DNA of 64,000 nucleotides from Streptomyces sp. DT2A-34 (GCF_030499515.1 NZ_JASTWJ010000001.1:5064001-5128000); one strand, 5' to 3'; counted from the stretch's first letter, positions 28,328-37,395 are shown. The notes: generated from the sequence alone by a model not told the origin. A program made the numbers and translations.

Positions 28328-28876
28328 TCAGTGCGACTCGGGAAAGCGCAGGTACTCCGGCGGCACCGCCTTCGTCAGCCACACGCCGTTCGCGCTGACG
28401 TGGAAGACATGGCCGTCGCGGTGCATGGCGCCGGCGTCCACGGAGAGCACCACGGGGCGGCCGCGCCGGGCGCCGACCCGCGTGGCGGTCTCGCGGTCGG
28501 GTGAGAGGTGCACGTCGTGCCTGTTCATGGGCCGCAGTCCTTCGGCGCGGATCGCGTCCAGGTTGCCGGCGACGGTGCCGTGGTAGAGGTACGGCGGTGG
28601 CGTCGCCGGGGGCAGTCCGAGGTCCACATCGATGCTGTGGCCCTGGTTGGCGCGGATCCGGGTGCCTTCGATCGCGAAACGCTGCTTGTCATTGGCGGCG
28701 ACCACGTGGTCCAGCTCTTCCCGGGTGAACCGGAATCCGTGCGCGGCCGCGGCGGCGATCAGCGTGTCGATCTCGACCCAGCCGGCCTCGTCGAGCGTGA
28801 GCCCGATGCGCTCGGGCTGATGGCGCAGGTGCTTCGAGAGGTACTTCGACACCTTCACGGTGCGTCTTTCGTCCAT
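28328..28876 (-). CDS. kptA: RNA 2'-phosphotransferase (Tpt1/KptA family)
   Basis: 182 aa from the ATG at 28876. Family marks: KYLSKHLRHQPERIGL at the N-terminus, QGHSIDVD, LYHGT, HLSPDRETA and the C-terminal FHVSANGVWLTKAVPPEYL. The eukaryotic enzyme moves a 2'-phosphate from tRNA splice junctions to NAD+; bacterial KptA has the same activity in vitro, but its role in bacteria is unclear. The gene has two DnaA-box sequences in its upstream gap. Confidence 0.9.
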   Translation of the reverse strand: MDERRTVKVSKYLSKHLRHQPERIGLTLDEAGWVEIDTLIAAAAAHGFRFTREELDHVVAANDKQRFAIEGTRIRANQGHSIDVDLGLPPATPPPYLYHGTVAGNLDAIRAEGLRPMNRHDVHLSPDRETATRVGARRGRPVVLSVDAGAMHRDGHVFHVSANGVWLTKAVPPEYLRFPESH

Positions 28877-28952
28877 GCGACCAGCGTGCCGGGAGAGGTG
28901 TGAATCACGCGAATGATTTCGCTCCGGATGTTTGATCCACAACCAAGTGCGG

Positions 28953-28986
28953 TTATCCACAGGGGAATTGGCGATTCTGTGGACAA
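28953..28986. other. Pair of DnaA boxes upstream of kptA
   Basis: TTATCCACA (28953-28961, plus) and TGTGGACAA (28978-28986, i.e. TTGTCCACA on minus) face each other 16 bp apart in the 122-bp gap between the MerR gene and kptA. A weaker TGATCCACA begins at 28933. Confidence 0.7.
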
Positions 28987-28998
28987 CGACCCGTCGAC

Positions 28999-30024
28999 TC
29001 AAGAGGTTTCGTCAAGATCAGTTGACGCGGCGTGACTTGCGGCGAGCCGGTCCAAGACGCGGGCGCGCACCTCCCGTTCGGCGGCCAGTGCGATGAAGGG
29101 CGAAGCCTGCTCCGGGCCAACGAGCCTTTCCACGGCCGCCATCGTGTCGGCGGGGAGGGTCACGGAACGCGTCCGATTCCGCAGATCCGGGGTCTCGCCC
29201 GAGTCCAGGTGCTGACGCAGGTGCTGAACCGCCAACAGGCGCATGGCGCGCGCGAGTTCCGCGTCCACTGTCTGCTGGGCGAGCGGGCGCAGCCGCCGTA
29301 CGAGAGAGGCCGCCTCGGCTGCTTCGGCGTCGGTCGGACGGTGTCGACCGTCGAGGTAGCGGGCGAAGACGTGTTCGGTGGTGAACTCCAGGAAGCGGGC
29401 GGCTATGTGCTCGACCTGACCTCTCAACTCCCTTAGGTGGCCCGAGATCGCGGACAGCGGAACCCCGGCCGCATGCAACTCGACTGCCACAGTGAGTTCT
29501 TGAGGGCTCGGCACGAGGAACGAGTCCTCGTCGCCGGGGACCGGCTCCAGCACGCCGAGCTCCACGGCATCGGCCACGGCGGCGTCGTCCGGGGTGCCGC
29601 CGAAGCGCTCGTCCAGCTCGGCGCGCGAGATCCGTACCGCCTCCTCGTCGGTCCACGGCCCGTCCACCTCGGCGACCAGCCCGAGCACCCCACCGAGGCC
29701 CCGTCCGGCGTCCCAGGCCTCCAGGAGCTCCTTGATGGAGGCCAGGGTGTAGCCGCGGTCGAGGAGATCGGCGATCTGGCGCAGGCGGACGAGGTGGGCG
29801 TCGGAGTAGACGTTGGCCCGGCCGCGGCGCTCGGGGCGGGGGAGCAGGCCCCGGTCCTGGTAGGCGCGGATGGTGCGGACGGTGGCACCGCTGAGGTGCG
29901 CGAGGTCCTCGATCCGGTGGGCGGGAGGGGCCGGCCCGTCGGCCGCGTGGCCGACCTCACCGCGCTGGTCCGCCAGGCGGCCGACCTCACCGCGCTGACC
30001 GGCCACCCGGCCGACCTCACTCAT
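28999..30024 (-). CDS. MerR-family regulator with repetitive N-terminus
   Basis: 341 aa from the ATG at 30024, preceded by GGGGAG; a GTG at 30039 lies inside that ribosome site. The N-terminus holds two full copies of a 10-residue repeat (EVGRVAGQRG, EVGRLADQRG) and a partial third. The MerR helix-turn-helix follows (HRIEDLAHLSGATVRTIRAYQDRGLLP ... ANVYSDAHLVRLRQI). A long C-terminal helical part has no obvious metal-binding cysteines. It sits 15 bp after the hydrolase-SDR gene and may regulate it; this is inference. Confidence 0.88.
   Translation of the reverse strand: MSEVGRVAGQRGEVGRLADQRGEVGHAADGPAPPAHRIEDLAHLSGATVRTIRAYQDRGLLPRPERRGRANVYSDAHLVRLRQIADLLDRGYTLASIKELLEAWDAGRGLGGVLGLVAEVDGPWTDEEAVRISRAELDERFGGTPDDAAVADAVELGVLEPVPGDEDSFLVPSPQELTVAVELHAAGVPLSAISGHLRELRGQVEHIAARFLEFTTEHVFARYLDGRHRPTDAEAAEAASLVRRLRPLAQQTVDAELARAMRLLAVQHLRQHLDSGETPDLRNRTRSVTLPADTMAAVERLVGPEQASPFIALAAEREVRARVLDRLAASHAASTDLDETS
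29949..30020. repeat. 30-bp tandem repeat at the 5' end of the MerR gene
   Basis: GGCCGACCTCAC recurs at 29949, 29979 and 30009, exactly 30 bp apart. The two full units are nearly identical over 20 or more bases. It encodes the 10-residue repeat of the MerR N-terminus. Confidence 0.85.
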
Positions 30025-30039
30025 AGTGGTGCTCCCCAC

Positions 30040-31809
30040 TCATAGCGGCGGCTCCAACCGCGCGATCCTGCGCAGCGCCCTCGGCGTGAACCTCGACATG
30101 AGATACGCCCCGCGTGCCTCCGGCGTCACCGGAACCACGGCCTCACCCCGCACCACCGCCCGCAGGATGGCGTCGGCGACCTTCTCCGGCGGATAGTTCC
30201 GCAGCCCGTACAGCCGCGCGGACTTCTTCTGGCGCCGTTTCTCCTCCTCGGCGTCGACCCCGGCGAAGTGCGCGGTCGAGGTGATGTTGGTGTTGACGAA
30301 GCCGGGGCAGATCGCGGTGACGCCGATGCCCCGGCCGGCCAGCTCCGCGCGCAGGCACTCGCTCAGCATCAGTACGGCTGCCTTGGAGGTGCTGTAGGCG
30401 GGCAGTGCCTTGGAGGGCTGGTACGCCGCCGCCGACGCGGTGTTGACGATATGGCCGCCCTGGCCGCGCTCGGCCATCTGCTTCCCGAACAGGCGGCAGC
30501 CGTGGATGACGCCCCACAGGTTGACGTCGAGGACCTTCTTCCAGTCCTCCGGCGTGGTGTCGAAGAAGGAGCCCGACAGGCCGATCCCGGCATTGTTGAC
30601 CAGGACGTCCACCACGCCGTACTCGGTGGCGACCTTCTCGGCGAGCTTCTCCATGGCCTGCTCGTCGGAGACGTCGACCGTCTCCGCCCAGGCCGCGGGG
30701 GCGCCGATCAGACGGGACATCTCGGCCGTGCGGGCCGCGGCCTCGGCGTCCCGGTCGACGGCCACCACGCGCGCGCCTGCCTCGGCGAACGCGTACGCCG
30801 TCGCCCGTCCGATGCCGCTGCCGGCGCCGGTGACCAGGACGAGCTGCCCGCCGAAGCGGTCGGCGTACTTCCCGGTCGCCGTCACCGCTTCCGGCCGCCC
30901 GCCCTCCACGGACGTCACGAACTCCGTGATCCAGGCGGCGAGTTGGTCGGGGCGGCTGCGCGGGATCCAGTGCTTCGCCGCAAGCGTGCGCCGGGTCAAC
31001 TGCGGAACCCACAGCTCCAGTTCGTCGTAGAGCCTTTCCGACAGGAAGGCGTCCCCGAGGGGCGTGATGAGCTGCACGGGCGCGTGCGCATACGCGTCCG
31101 TACGTGGACGGCGCAGCCGGGCCCGTACGTTGTCGCGGTACAGCCACGCCCCGTGCGCCGCGTCCGTCGGCAGGGACGAGGTCGGGTAGCCGGCGCCCGG
31201 GACCTTCTCCATGCGCTCCAGGATGCGCGGCCAGCTCTTGCCGAGAGGTCCGCGCCAGGCCAGTTCGGGCAGCACGGGCGTGTGCAGCAGGTACACGTAC
31301 CAGGACTTGGCTCCCTGGCCGAGGAGTTGGCCGACCCGGCGCGGAGTGGGGTGCTTGAGGCGCTTGTTGATCCAGTGACCGAAGTGGTCGAGGGACGGGC
31401 CGGACATGGAGGTGAAGGAGGCGATCCGGCCCTCGGTGCGCTTGACGGTGGCGAACTCCCAGGACTGCACCGAGCCCCAGTCGTGCCCCACCAGATGCAC
31501 GGGCCGGTCCGGACTGACCGCGGCCACTACGGCCAGGAAGTCGTCCGTCAGCTTCTCCAGCGTGAAGCCGCCCCGCAGCGGCTTCGGCGCCGTGGAGCGG
31601 CCGTGGCCCCGGACGTCGTACAGCACGACATGGAAGCGGTCGGCCAGCCGCGGCGCGATCTCGGACCACACCTCCTTGCTGTCCGGATAGCCGTGCAGGA
31701 GGATCACTGTCGGCTGCCCGGGGTCGCCCAGCTCGGCGACGCACAGCTCGACCCCGCCGGTCCGCACCCGGCGTTCGCGCGCGCCCTGAAGAGTCACCGG
31801 CACCGTCAC
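30040..31809 (-). CDS. Fusion protein: alpha/beta hydrolase + short-chain dehydrogenase
   Basis: 589 aa from the GTG at 31809, which overlaps the upstream stop codon (GTGA); a GTG at 31803 has better spacing from GGAGGAG. Residues about 1-290 are an epoxide-hydrolase-like alpha/beta hydrolase: LLHGYPDS oxyanion region and nucleophile Asp in VGHDWGS. Residues about 310-589 are a classical SDR: TGAGSGIG cofactor loop, NNAGIG, catalytic YSTSK. One chain could act in sequence on a lipophilic epoxide or ester and an alcohol/ketone. The substrate is unknown. Translationally coupled to the M24 gene. Confidence 0.88.
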   Translation of the reverse strand: MTVPVTLQGARERRVRTGGVELCVAELGDPGQPTVILLHGYPDSKEVWSEIAPRLADRFHVVLYDVRGHGRSTAPKPLRGGFTLEKLTDDFLAVVAAVSPDRPVHLVGHDWGSVQSWEFATVKRTEGRIASFTSMSGPSLDHFGHWINKRLKHPTPRRVGQLLGQGAKSWYVYLLHTPVLPELAWRGPLGKSWPRILERMEKVPGAGYPTSSLPTDAAHGAWLYRDNVRARLRRPRTDAYAHAPVQLITPLGDAFLSERLYDELELWVPQLTRRTLAAKHWIPRSRPDQLAAWITEFVTSVEGGRPEAVTATGKYADRFGGQLVLVTGAGSGIGRATAYAFAEAGARVVAVDRDAEAAARTAEMSRLIGAPAAWAETVDVSDEQAMEKLAEKVATEYGVVDVLVNNAGIGLSGSFFDTTPEDWKKVLDVNLWGVIHGCRLFGKQMAERGQGGHIVNTASAAAYQPSKALPAYSTSKAAVLMLSECLRAELAGRGIGVTAICPGFVNTNITSTAHFAGVDAEEEKRRQKKSARLYGLRNYPPEKVADAILRAVVRGEAVVPVTPEARGAYLMSRFTPRALRRIARLEPPL

Positions 31810-32693
31810 TTCTCCTCCGCCCAACGCCGCACTCCCCCACGCTCGAACGACCTCGCGCGGGGGGACCCCCATGGCAGATCGTCGTCCAGCCAGAAGGCGC
31901 TCTCCTCGGGATCCGCGGAATCGGTGACGACCAGGATCTCCTCGAACTTCGCGCCCGTACCCCTAAAGCCCAGGTGCGGTTCGACCGCCCACAGGCCCGG
32001 CTGCGGCGGGTGGTCCGAGAAGCGGTACGGCGACCACAGCGGGGACCAGCCCTCACGGTGACCGTGCAGCGCGTCGCTCGCCAGCCCTTTCAGGGACTGC
32101 GTGCCGAACCCGAAGACATGCGCTGACCAGCGGCGCTGCTTCACCCGGTCGACCTTGTGCGCGATCACGCCGAAGGGATAGGCGCGGTGCCGGTTGGCGT
32201 AGCCCTGGCGGACCATGAGCCGGTCCACGTCCTCGTAGATCTCCCGCAGCGGCCGCCGCTCACGCACCTCGCGCAGGATCAGTTCGCGATGCGCCTCCAG
32301 GTCGGCCATCAGCTTGTCCTGTACGGGGTTGATGCCGAGTGAGCCCGAGTAGCCGATGTCGGCCGTGTAGCCGTCGTACACAGGGGCCATGTCCAGGATG
32401 AACGGCATCCCGGGCTCCAGCCGGCGGTTGGTGGGGAAGAACTGCAGCGGGATGCGGAAGTTCACGAACGCCGTGCGGTCCCCGAACCAGGCGAAGGGGA
32501 GATGGAACCAGTCCCGCACACCGCGCTCACGCAGCCACTCGCGCTGCATGCGCGCCGCCTCACGCTCGGTGATCCCCGGTTCCAGCCGCGCGGCGACGGC
32601 CTCGGCGCACTCGTACGCCATTCGCTGGACCTGCCTGAACCCCCGCAATTCCGCGGAATCCGCACGGAGTTCGCCTGTCACCGCCGTAGTCAT
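31806..32693 (-). CDS. M24-family (creatinase/aminopeptidase fold) protein
   Basis: 295 aa from the ATG at 32693, with the G-rich GGGGCGGTGG upstream. The pita-bread fold is indicated by the two-Asp segment FILDMAPVYDGYTADIGYSG, then AVEPHLGFRG and a final acidic FEEILVVT. These are four of the usual five metal ligand positions, so peptidase activity is possible but not sure. It overlaps the hydrolase-SDR gene by 4 bp, which implies a shared function in a catabolic step. Confidence 0.82.
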   Translation of the reverse strand: MTTAVTGELRADSAELRGFRQVQRMAYECAEAVAARLEPGITEREAARMQREWLRERGVRDWFHLPFAWFGDRTAFVNFRIPLQFFPTNRRLEPGMPFILDMAPVYDGYTADIGYSGSLGINPVQDKLMADLEAHRELILREVRERRPLREIYEDVDRLMVRQGYANRHRAYPFGVIAHKVDRVKQRRWSAHVFGFGTQSLKGLASDALHGHREGWSPLWSPYRFSDHPPQPGLWAVEPHLGFRGTGAKFEEILVVTDSADPEESAFWLDDDLPWGSPRARSFERGGVRRWAEEK

Positions 32694-32797
32694 GCCACCG
32701 CCCCACTTCGTCCACGCCGACTGCGGTACGTGCCCGTAACTTGACACTGGCGAATGTGACAGTTGTTAGAGGCTGCGTCAATAGGGCTGCCGAGGGC

Positions 32798-32871
32798 TGT
32801 GGAAAACCTCGCTGATATCGCCGCCGATGCCCCCGCCGATGCCCCGCCGACGTCTCCGCCGATGTGGAAAA
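32798..32871. other. Two relaxed DnaA-box sequences in a divergent intergenic region
   Basis: TGTGGAAAACCT occurs at 32798 and 32863 (TTTTCCACA on minus, fitting the relaxed TTWTNCACA consensus). Between them is a degenerate tandem run of GCCGATGCC-like units. The region (32694-32989) also carries the ABC operon promoter. Confidence 0.4.
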
Positions 32872-32989
32872 CCTGGGCCGCGTTGTTCGACTTCAGGGTG
32901 ACCCCTAGGGTCCCGTAGTCCTGGAGTCTGACCCCAAGACAGCTCTGCGGGGTGACGACCGGCGTGGCCCGCGTGACTACCTTCGAAGC

Positions 32990-33985
32990 GTGACTGTGAT
33001 CGCGACCGAAAGCCTGAGCAAGCGGTTCCCCAGGGTGACCGCGCTTGACCGGCTCTCCGTGGACGTCGGGCCCGGTGTGACCGGACTCGTCGGAGCCAAT
33101 GGAGCCGGCAAGTCCACACTGATCAAGATCCTGCTGGGTCTGTCCCCCGCCACCGAGGGCCGCGCCGAAGTGCTCGGCCTCGACGTCGCCACCAAGGGCG
33201 GCGCCATCCGCGAGCGCGTCGGGTACATGCCGGAGCACGACTGCCTGCCGCCCGACGTCTCGGCCACCGAGTTCGTCGTGCACATGGCCCGCATGTCCGG
33301 CCTGCCGCCCACCGCCGCGCGCGAGCGCACCGCGGACACGCTGCGCCACGTCGGTCTGTACGAGGAGCGCTACCGCCCCATCGGCGGCTACTCGACCGGC
33401 ATGAAGCAGCGCGTGAAGCTGGCACAGGCCCTGGTGCACGACCCGCAGCTGGTCTTCCTGGACGAGCCGACCAACGGCCTCGACCCGGTCGGCCGCGACG
33501 AGATGCTCGGCCTCATCCGCCGCATCCACACCGACTTCGGCATCTCGGTCCTGGTCACCTCGCACCTCCTGGGCGAACTGGAGCGCACCTGCGACCACGT
33601 CGTCATCATCGACGGCGGCAAGCTCCTGCGCTCCAGCTCCACCACCGACTTCACCCAGACCACGACGACCCTCGCCATCGAGGTCACCGACACCGACGAC
33701 CACCCGGACGGCACCCGCGCGGTGCGCGACGCGCTCCACGCGCGCGGGGTGGACGTTCTCGACGGCAACGGCGGCCTCCCGGGCGCCGGTCACATCCTGC
33801 TGCTCACCGCGCAGGGCGACGAGACCTACGACCTGGTGCGCGACGTGGTCGCCGACCTCGGCCTCGGCCTGGTGCGCATGGAACAGCGCCGGCACCACAT
33901 CGCGGAGGTCTTCACGGACAGCGAGCACGGCAGCGAGCAGAGCACCGACGCACAGCGGAAGGAGGCCGTCGGCCATGGCGGTTGA
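32990..33985 (+). CDS. ABC transporter ATP-binding protein
   Basis: 331 aa from a GTG. Walker A GANGAGKST, signature YSTGMKQRVKLAQAL, Walker B LVFLDEPTNGLDP and the switch histidine in VLVTSHLLGELE. A C-terminal extension of about 100 residues is typical of CcmA/NatA-type exporters. Its 3' end overlaps the next gene by 11 bp. First gene of an ATPase-permease-ATPase-permease operon. Confidence 0.93.
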   Translation: MTVIATESLSKRFPRVTALDRLSVDVGPGVTGLVGANGAGKSTLIKILLGLSPATEGRAEVLGLDVATKGGAIRERVGYMPEHDCLPPDVSATEFVVHMARMSGLPPTAARERTADTLRHVGLYEERYRPIGGYSTGMKQRVKLAQALVHDPQLVFLDEPTNGLDPVGRDEMLGLIRRIHTDFGISVLVTSHLLGELERTCDHVVIIDGGKLLRSSSTTDFTQTTTTLAIEVTDTDDHPDGTRAVRDALHARGVDVLDGNGGLPGAGHILLLTAQGDETYDLVRDVVADLGLGLVRMEQRRHHIAEVFTDSEHGSEQSTDAQRKEAVGHGG

Positions 33986-34901
33986 GCATCCCGTAGCCAC
34001 CCAGTCGGGTGACCAGACCCGCATCCACAACATCGGCTACCGCACCTACGACGGCCCCCGCCTCGGCCGCTCCTACGCCACGCGGTCCCTCTACTCGCAG
34101 TCCCTGCGCGGCGCCTACGGCCTCGGCCGCTCGGTGAAGTCCAAGGTGCTGCCGATGCTGCTGTTCGTGGTGATGTGCGTGCCCGCGGCCATCATGGTCG
34201 CCGTCGCGGTCGCCACCAAGGCCAAGGACCTGCCCGTCGACTACACGCGCTACGCGATCATCATGCAGGCCGTGATCAGCCTGTACGTCGCCTCGCAGGC
34301 ACCCCAGTCCGTCTCCCGCGACCTGCGCTTCAAGACCGTACCGCTGTACTTCTCGCGGCCCATCGAGACCGCCGACTACGTACGGGCGAAGTTCGCGGCG
34401 CTGGCCTCCGCGCTGTTCATCCTCACCGCGGCCCCGCTGATCGTGCTCTACGTGGGCGCGCTGCTGGCCAAGCTCGACTTCGCCGACCAGACCAAGGGAT
34501 TCGCACAGGGGCTCGTCTCCGTGGCACTGCTCTCGCTGCTCTTCGCCGGCCTCGGCCTGGTCATCGCATCCGTCACCCCGCGCCGGGGCTTCGGCATCGC
34601 GGCCGTGATCGCCGTCCTGACCATCTCCTACGGTGCGGTGTCCACCCTCCAGGCCATCGCCGACGCCCAGTCCCTCGGCGACGGCGGGGGCAGCAGCGGC
34701 GCCATCGCCTGGATCGGCCTGTTCTCGCCGGTCACACTCATCGACGGGGTGCAGTCGGCCTTCCTGGGCGCGAGCTCCGCGTTCCCCGGCGCGGTGGGCC
34801 CGAGCAACGGCGTCGGCGTCGTCTACGTCCTCGTCACCCTCGGCCTGATCGCCGCGAGTTACGGCCTCCTGATGCGCCGCTACCGAAAGGTCGGACTGTG
34901 A
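33975..34901 (+). CDS. ABC-2 type permease
   Basis: 308 aa, six predicted membrane helices after a hydrophilic start (IHNIGYRTYDGPRLGR). Helices include VLPMLLFVVMCVPAAIMVAVAV and LFILTAAPLIVLYVGALL. Pairs with the ATPase just upstream. Overlaps its neighbours on both sides (11 bp and 4 bp), so the operon is tightly coupled. Confidence 0.9.
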   Translation: MAVEHPVATQSGDQTRIHNIGYRTYDGPRLGRSYATRSLYSQSLRGAYGLGRSVKSKVLPMLLFVVMCVPAAIMVAVAVATKAKDLPVDYTRYAIIMQAVISLYVASQAPQSVSRDLRFKTVPLYFSRPIETADYVRAKFAALASALFILTAAPLIVLYVGALLAKLDFADQTKGFAQGLVSVALLSLLFAGLGLVIASVTPRRGFGIAAVIAVLTISYGAVSTLQAIADAQSLGDGGGSSGAIAWIGLFSPVTLIDGVQSAFLGASSAFPGAVGPSNGVGVVYVLVTLGLIAASYGLLMRRYRKVGL

Positions 34902-35809
34902 CCACGCTCTCCATCGACCACGTCTCCCGCTGGTTCGGCAACGTGGTCGCCGTCAACGACATCACCATGACGATCGGCCCCGGCGTCACCGGCCTCCTCG
35001 GCCCCAACGGCGCCGGAAAGTCCACCCTCATCAACATGATGGGCGGCTTCCTCGCCCCCTCCACCGGCACCGTCACCCTCGACGGACAGCCGGTCTGGCG
35101 CAACGAGGCGATCTACAAGCACATCGGCATCGTCCCCGAACGCGAGGCGATGTACGACTTCCTCACCGGCCGCGAATTCGTCGTCGCCAACGCCGAGTTG
35201 CACGGCCTGGGCGCCAAGGCCGCCCAAAATGCCCTGGCCACGGTCGAGATGGAGTACGCGCAGGACCGCAAGATCTCCACGTACTCCAAGGGCATGCGCC
35301 AGCGCGTGAAGATGGCGAGCGCCCTCGTGCACGCCCCCTCGCTGCTCCTGCTCGACGAGCCCTTCAACGGCATGGACCCGCGCCAGCGCATGCAGCTCAT
35401 GGACCTGCTGCGCCGCATGGGCGACGAGGGCCGCACGGTGCTGTTCTCCTCCCACATCCTCGAAGAGGTCGAGCAACTCGCCTGGCACATCGAGGTCGTC
35501 GTCGCCGGGCGGCACGCCGCCAGCGGCGACTTCCGCAAGATCCGCCGCCTGATGACCGACCGCCCGCACCGCTACCTGGTGCGCTCCAGCGACGACCGCG
35601 CCCTCGCGGCCGCGCTGATCGCCGACCCGTCGACGTCCGGGATCGAGGTCGACCTGGCCGAGGGCGTGTTGCACATCCAGGCCGTCGACTTCGGCCGCTT
35701 CACGGCCCTGCTGCCGAGGGTGGCGCGCGACCACGGCATCCGTCTGCTCACGGTCTCGCCGTCCGACGAGTCCCTCGAGTCCGTCTTCTCGTATCTCGTC
35801 GCGGCGTAG
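34898..35809 (+). CDS. ABC transporter ATP-binding protein
   Basis: 303 aa from the GTG in the GTGA overlap with the permease. Walker A GPNGAGKST, signature YSKGMRQRVKMASAL, Walker B LLLLDEPFNGMDP, switch histidine in FSSHILEEVEQ. Related to but distinct from the first ATPase (no long C-terminal basic tail). A second ATPase in one operon suggests either a heterodimer or two exporters made together. Confidence 0.93.
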   Translation: MTTLSIDHVSRWFGNVVAVNDITMTIGPGVTGLLGPNGAGKSTLINMMGGFLAPSTGTVTLDGQPVWRNEAIYKHIGIVPEREAMYDFLTGREFVVANAELHGLGAKAAQNALATVEMEYAQDRKISTYSKGMRQRVKMASALVHAPSLLLLDEPFNGMDPRQRMQLMDLLRRMGDEGRTVLFSSHILEEVEQLAWHIEVVVAGRHAASGDFRKIRRLMTDRPHRYLVRSSDDRALAAALIADPSTSGIEVDLAEGVLHIQAVDFGRFTALLPRVARDHGIRLLTVSPSDESLESVFSYLVAA

Positions 35810-35820
35810 GAGGCCGAAAG

Positions 35821-36540
35821 ATGTACGACCCCACAGTCGCCCGACTCACCTACCGGGCCCTGCTCGGCCGCCGCCGGGCCCTCATCCTGGGCGCGCTGCC
35901 GCTGCTGCTCATCGCCGTCTCCGTGGTGGTGCGCGGTCTCGCCGGAGCCGACGACCAGACCGCGTCGGACCTGCTCGGCGGGCTCGCCCTTGCCACCATG
36001 GTGCCGATCATCGGTGTCATCGCCGGCACGGGCGCGATCGGGCCCGAGATCGACGACGGCTCGGTGGTGTACCTGCTGTCCAAGCCGGTGAAACGGTCGA
36101 CGATCATCTTCACCAAGCTGATCGTGGCGATCGCCGTGACGATGGTGTTCTCGGCGCTGCCCACCTTCATCGCCGGGTTCATCCTGAACGGCAACGGCCA
36201 GCAGATCGCCGTCGCCTACACGGTGGCCGCGCTGGTCGCCTCCATCGCCTACGCCGCCCTCTTCCTGCTGCTCGGCACGGTGTCCCGGCACGCCGTGGTC
36301 TTCGGGCTCGTCTACGCGCTCGTCTGGGAGGCGCTGTTCGGCTCCCTGGTGGAGGGGGCGCGCACGCTGAGCGTCCAGCAGTGGGCGCTGGCGGTGGCGC
36401 AGAAGGTCGCAGGCGGGGAGATGGTGACGTCGGACGTCGGCCTGACGACGGCGACGGTGCTGCTGGCCGTGGTCACGGTGGTGGCGACCTGGTACGCCGG
36501 GCAGAAGCTGCGGTCGCTGACGCTCGCCGGGGAAGAGTGA
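35821..36540 (+). CDS. ABC-2 type permease
   Basis: 239 aa with about six helices (ILGALPLLLIAVSVVVRGL, LATMVPIIGVIAGTGAIG, and others). Starts 11 bp after the second ATPase. The cargo is unknown; no antibiotic or lipoprotein gene is near. A strong terminator follows. Confidence 0.9.
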   Translation: MYDPTVARLTYRALLGRRRALILGALPLLLIAVSVVVRGLAGADDQTASDLLGGLALATMVPIIGVIAGTGAIGPEIDDGSVVYLLSKPVKRSTIIFTKLIVAIAVTMVFSALPTFIAGFILNGNGQQIAVAYTVAALVASIAYAALFLLLGTVSRHAVVFGLVYALVWEALFGSLVEGARTLSVQQWALAVAQKVAGGEMVTSDVGLTTATVLLAVVTVVATWYAGQKLRSLTLAGEE

Positions 36541-36557
36541 CACGTCCGTGAGACGTA

Positions 36558-36588
36558 AAGAGCCGGGCCCCTGACCGGGCCCGCTCTT
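36558..36588 (+). terminator. Rho-independent-type hairpin after the ABC operon
   Basis: AAGAG(C)CGGGCCC pairs with GGGCCCG-CTCTT across a 6-base loop, with one bulged C. It lies 18 bp past the last permease stop. No long T-run follows, as is usual in Streptomyces. Confidence 0.8.
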
Positions 36589-36654
36589 GACGGAGGCTTC
36601 ACCGCTGTCCGGGCACACTGAGTACATGGGAATGGCCGGCTGAGAGGAACGGGG

Positions 36655-36855
36655 ATGGCAGACGACTGGGACGACCTCGTCCTGGACGAGGACTTCATAC
36701 GGTCCGCCGAGACGTCCGAACCGTCCGCCCGGGCCCGCATGCTGGCCGCCCGCTGGCGCCGCGAGAAGCCCGAGCCGCAGCCGTGGCGCTCCGACGAGCC
36801 GCCCGCCGGATGGTTCTTCAGCAAGGGGCGCCGACGCAAGTGGCGCCGCCGGTGA
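36655..36855 (+). CDS. Small charged hypothetical protein
   Basis: 66 aa, begins MADDWDDLVLDEDFIRSAETSEPSARARML and ends in a very basic KGRRRKWRRR. Acidic head and basic tail, no hydrophobic segment. Good coding bias, and I believe it is conserved in Streptomyces, but I know no function. ATG preceded by GAGAGGAACGGGG. Confidence 0.72.
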   Translation: MADDWDDLVLDEDFIRSAETSEPSARARMLAARWRREKPEPQPWRSDEPPAGWFFSKGRRRKWRRR

Positions 36856-37395
36856 GGAGCGCCGCCGGTAAGGGGCGTGCGGCGCCTTACCAGGGCTTTA
36901 ATCAGTGGCGCCCAACTCGTCGTACAGGCACAGTGGTTGTGTCCACACCGCCGGACGACGAGTTCGGCGCCACGTACTGGGAGAGGAGTTCGACGATGTC
37001 CATGCACGGCAGTACGTCGAGCTCCCGACAGGGCAGTCGGCGGCGGACCCCGGAGTAATCGCTACCCCTCCGTAGAGTCCGTACCGCACGGGGAGCTGCC
37101 CGGGCGGCCGCTTCGAGCACGCGGCGCGCTGCGCCGACGTGGGCCGCCTTCCCAACTTCCGCCTCTCAAAAGGGGCGACCTGCGCTGGGCCGGGCGGGTG
37201 GGTCGCGTAACTCGGCGCTACGAGGTGCCGCTGCGCCCACCCGTGCCGCCCCAGCGGCACCACTGCCCGCAGCTACGCGAGCGAACGGCTCTGCTCGCAG
37301 CCGCGCAGCTACGACGGTCGACAGCCGCGCGGCCGCCGGCCAGCGCCAGTCCAGCAACCGCCGGCCAGCGCCAGTCCAGCAACCGCCGGCCGCAG
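36856..37395. other. Intergenic region between small ORF and HAD gene
   Basis: 540 bp with no gene I can support. A 20-codon reading frame at 36995 has a good ribosome site (GAGAGGAG) but nothing else to support it. There is a hairpin GTGCCGCTG/CAGCGGCAC (37225-37260) and a 25-bp tandem repeat at its right end. Confidence 0.5.

Noticed and set aside
36995..37058. 20-codon reading frame with GAGAGGAG upstream
   Set aside because: Too short, no similarity I know, and not supported by neighbours.
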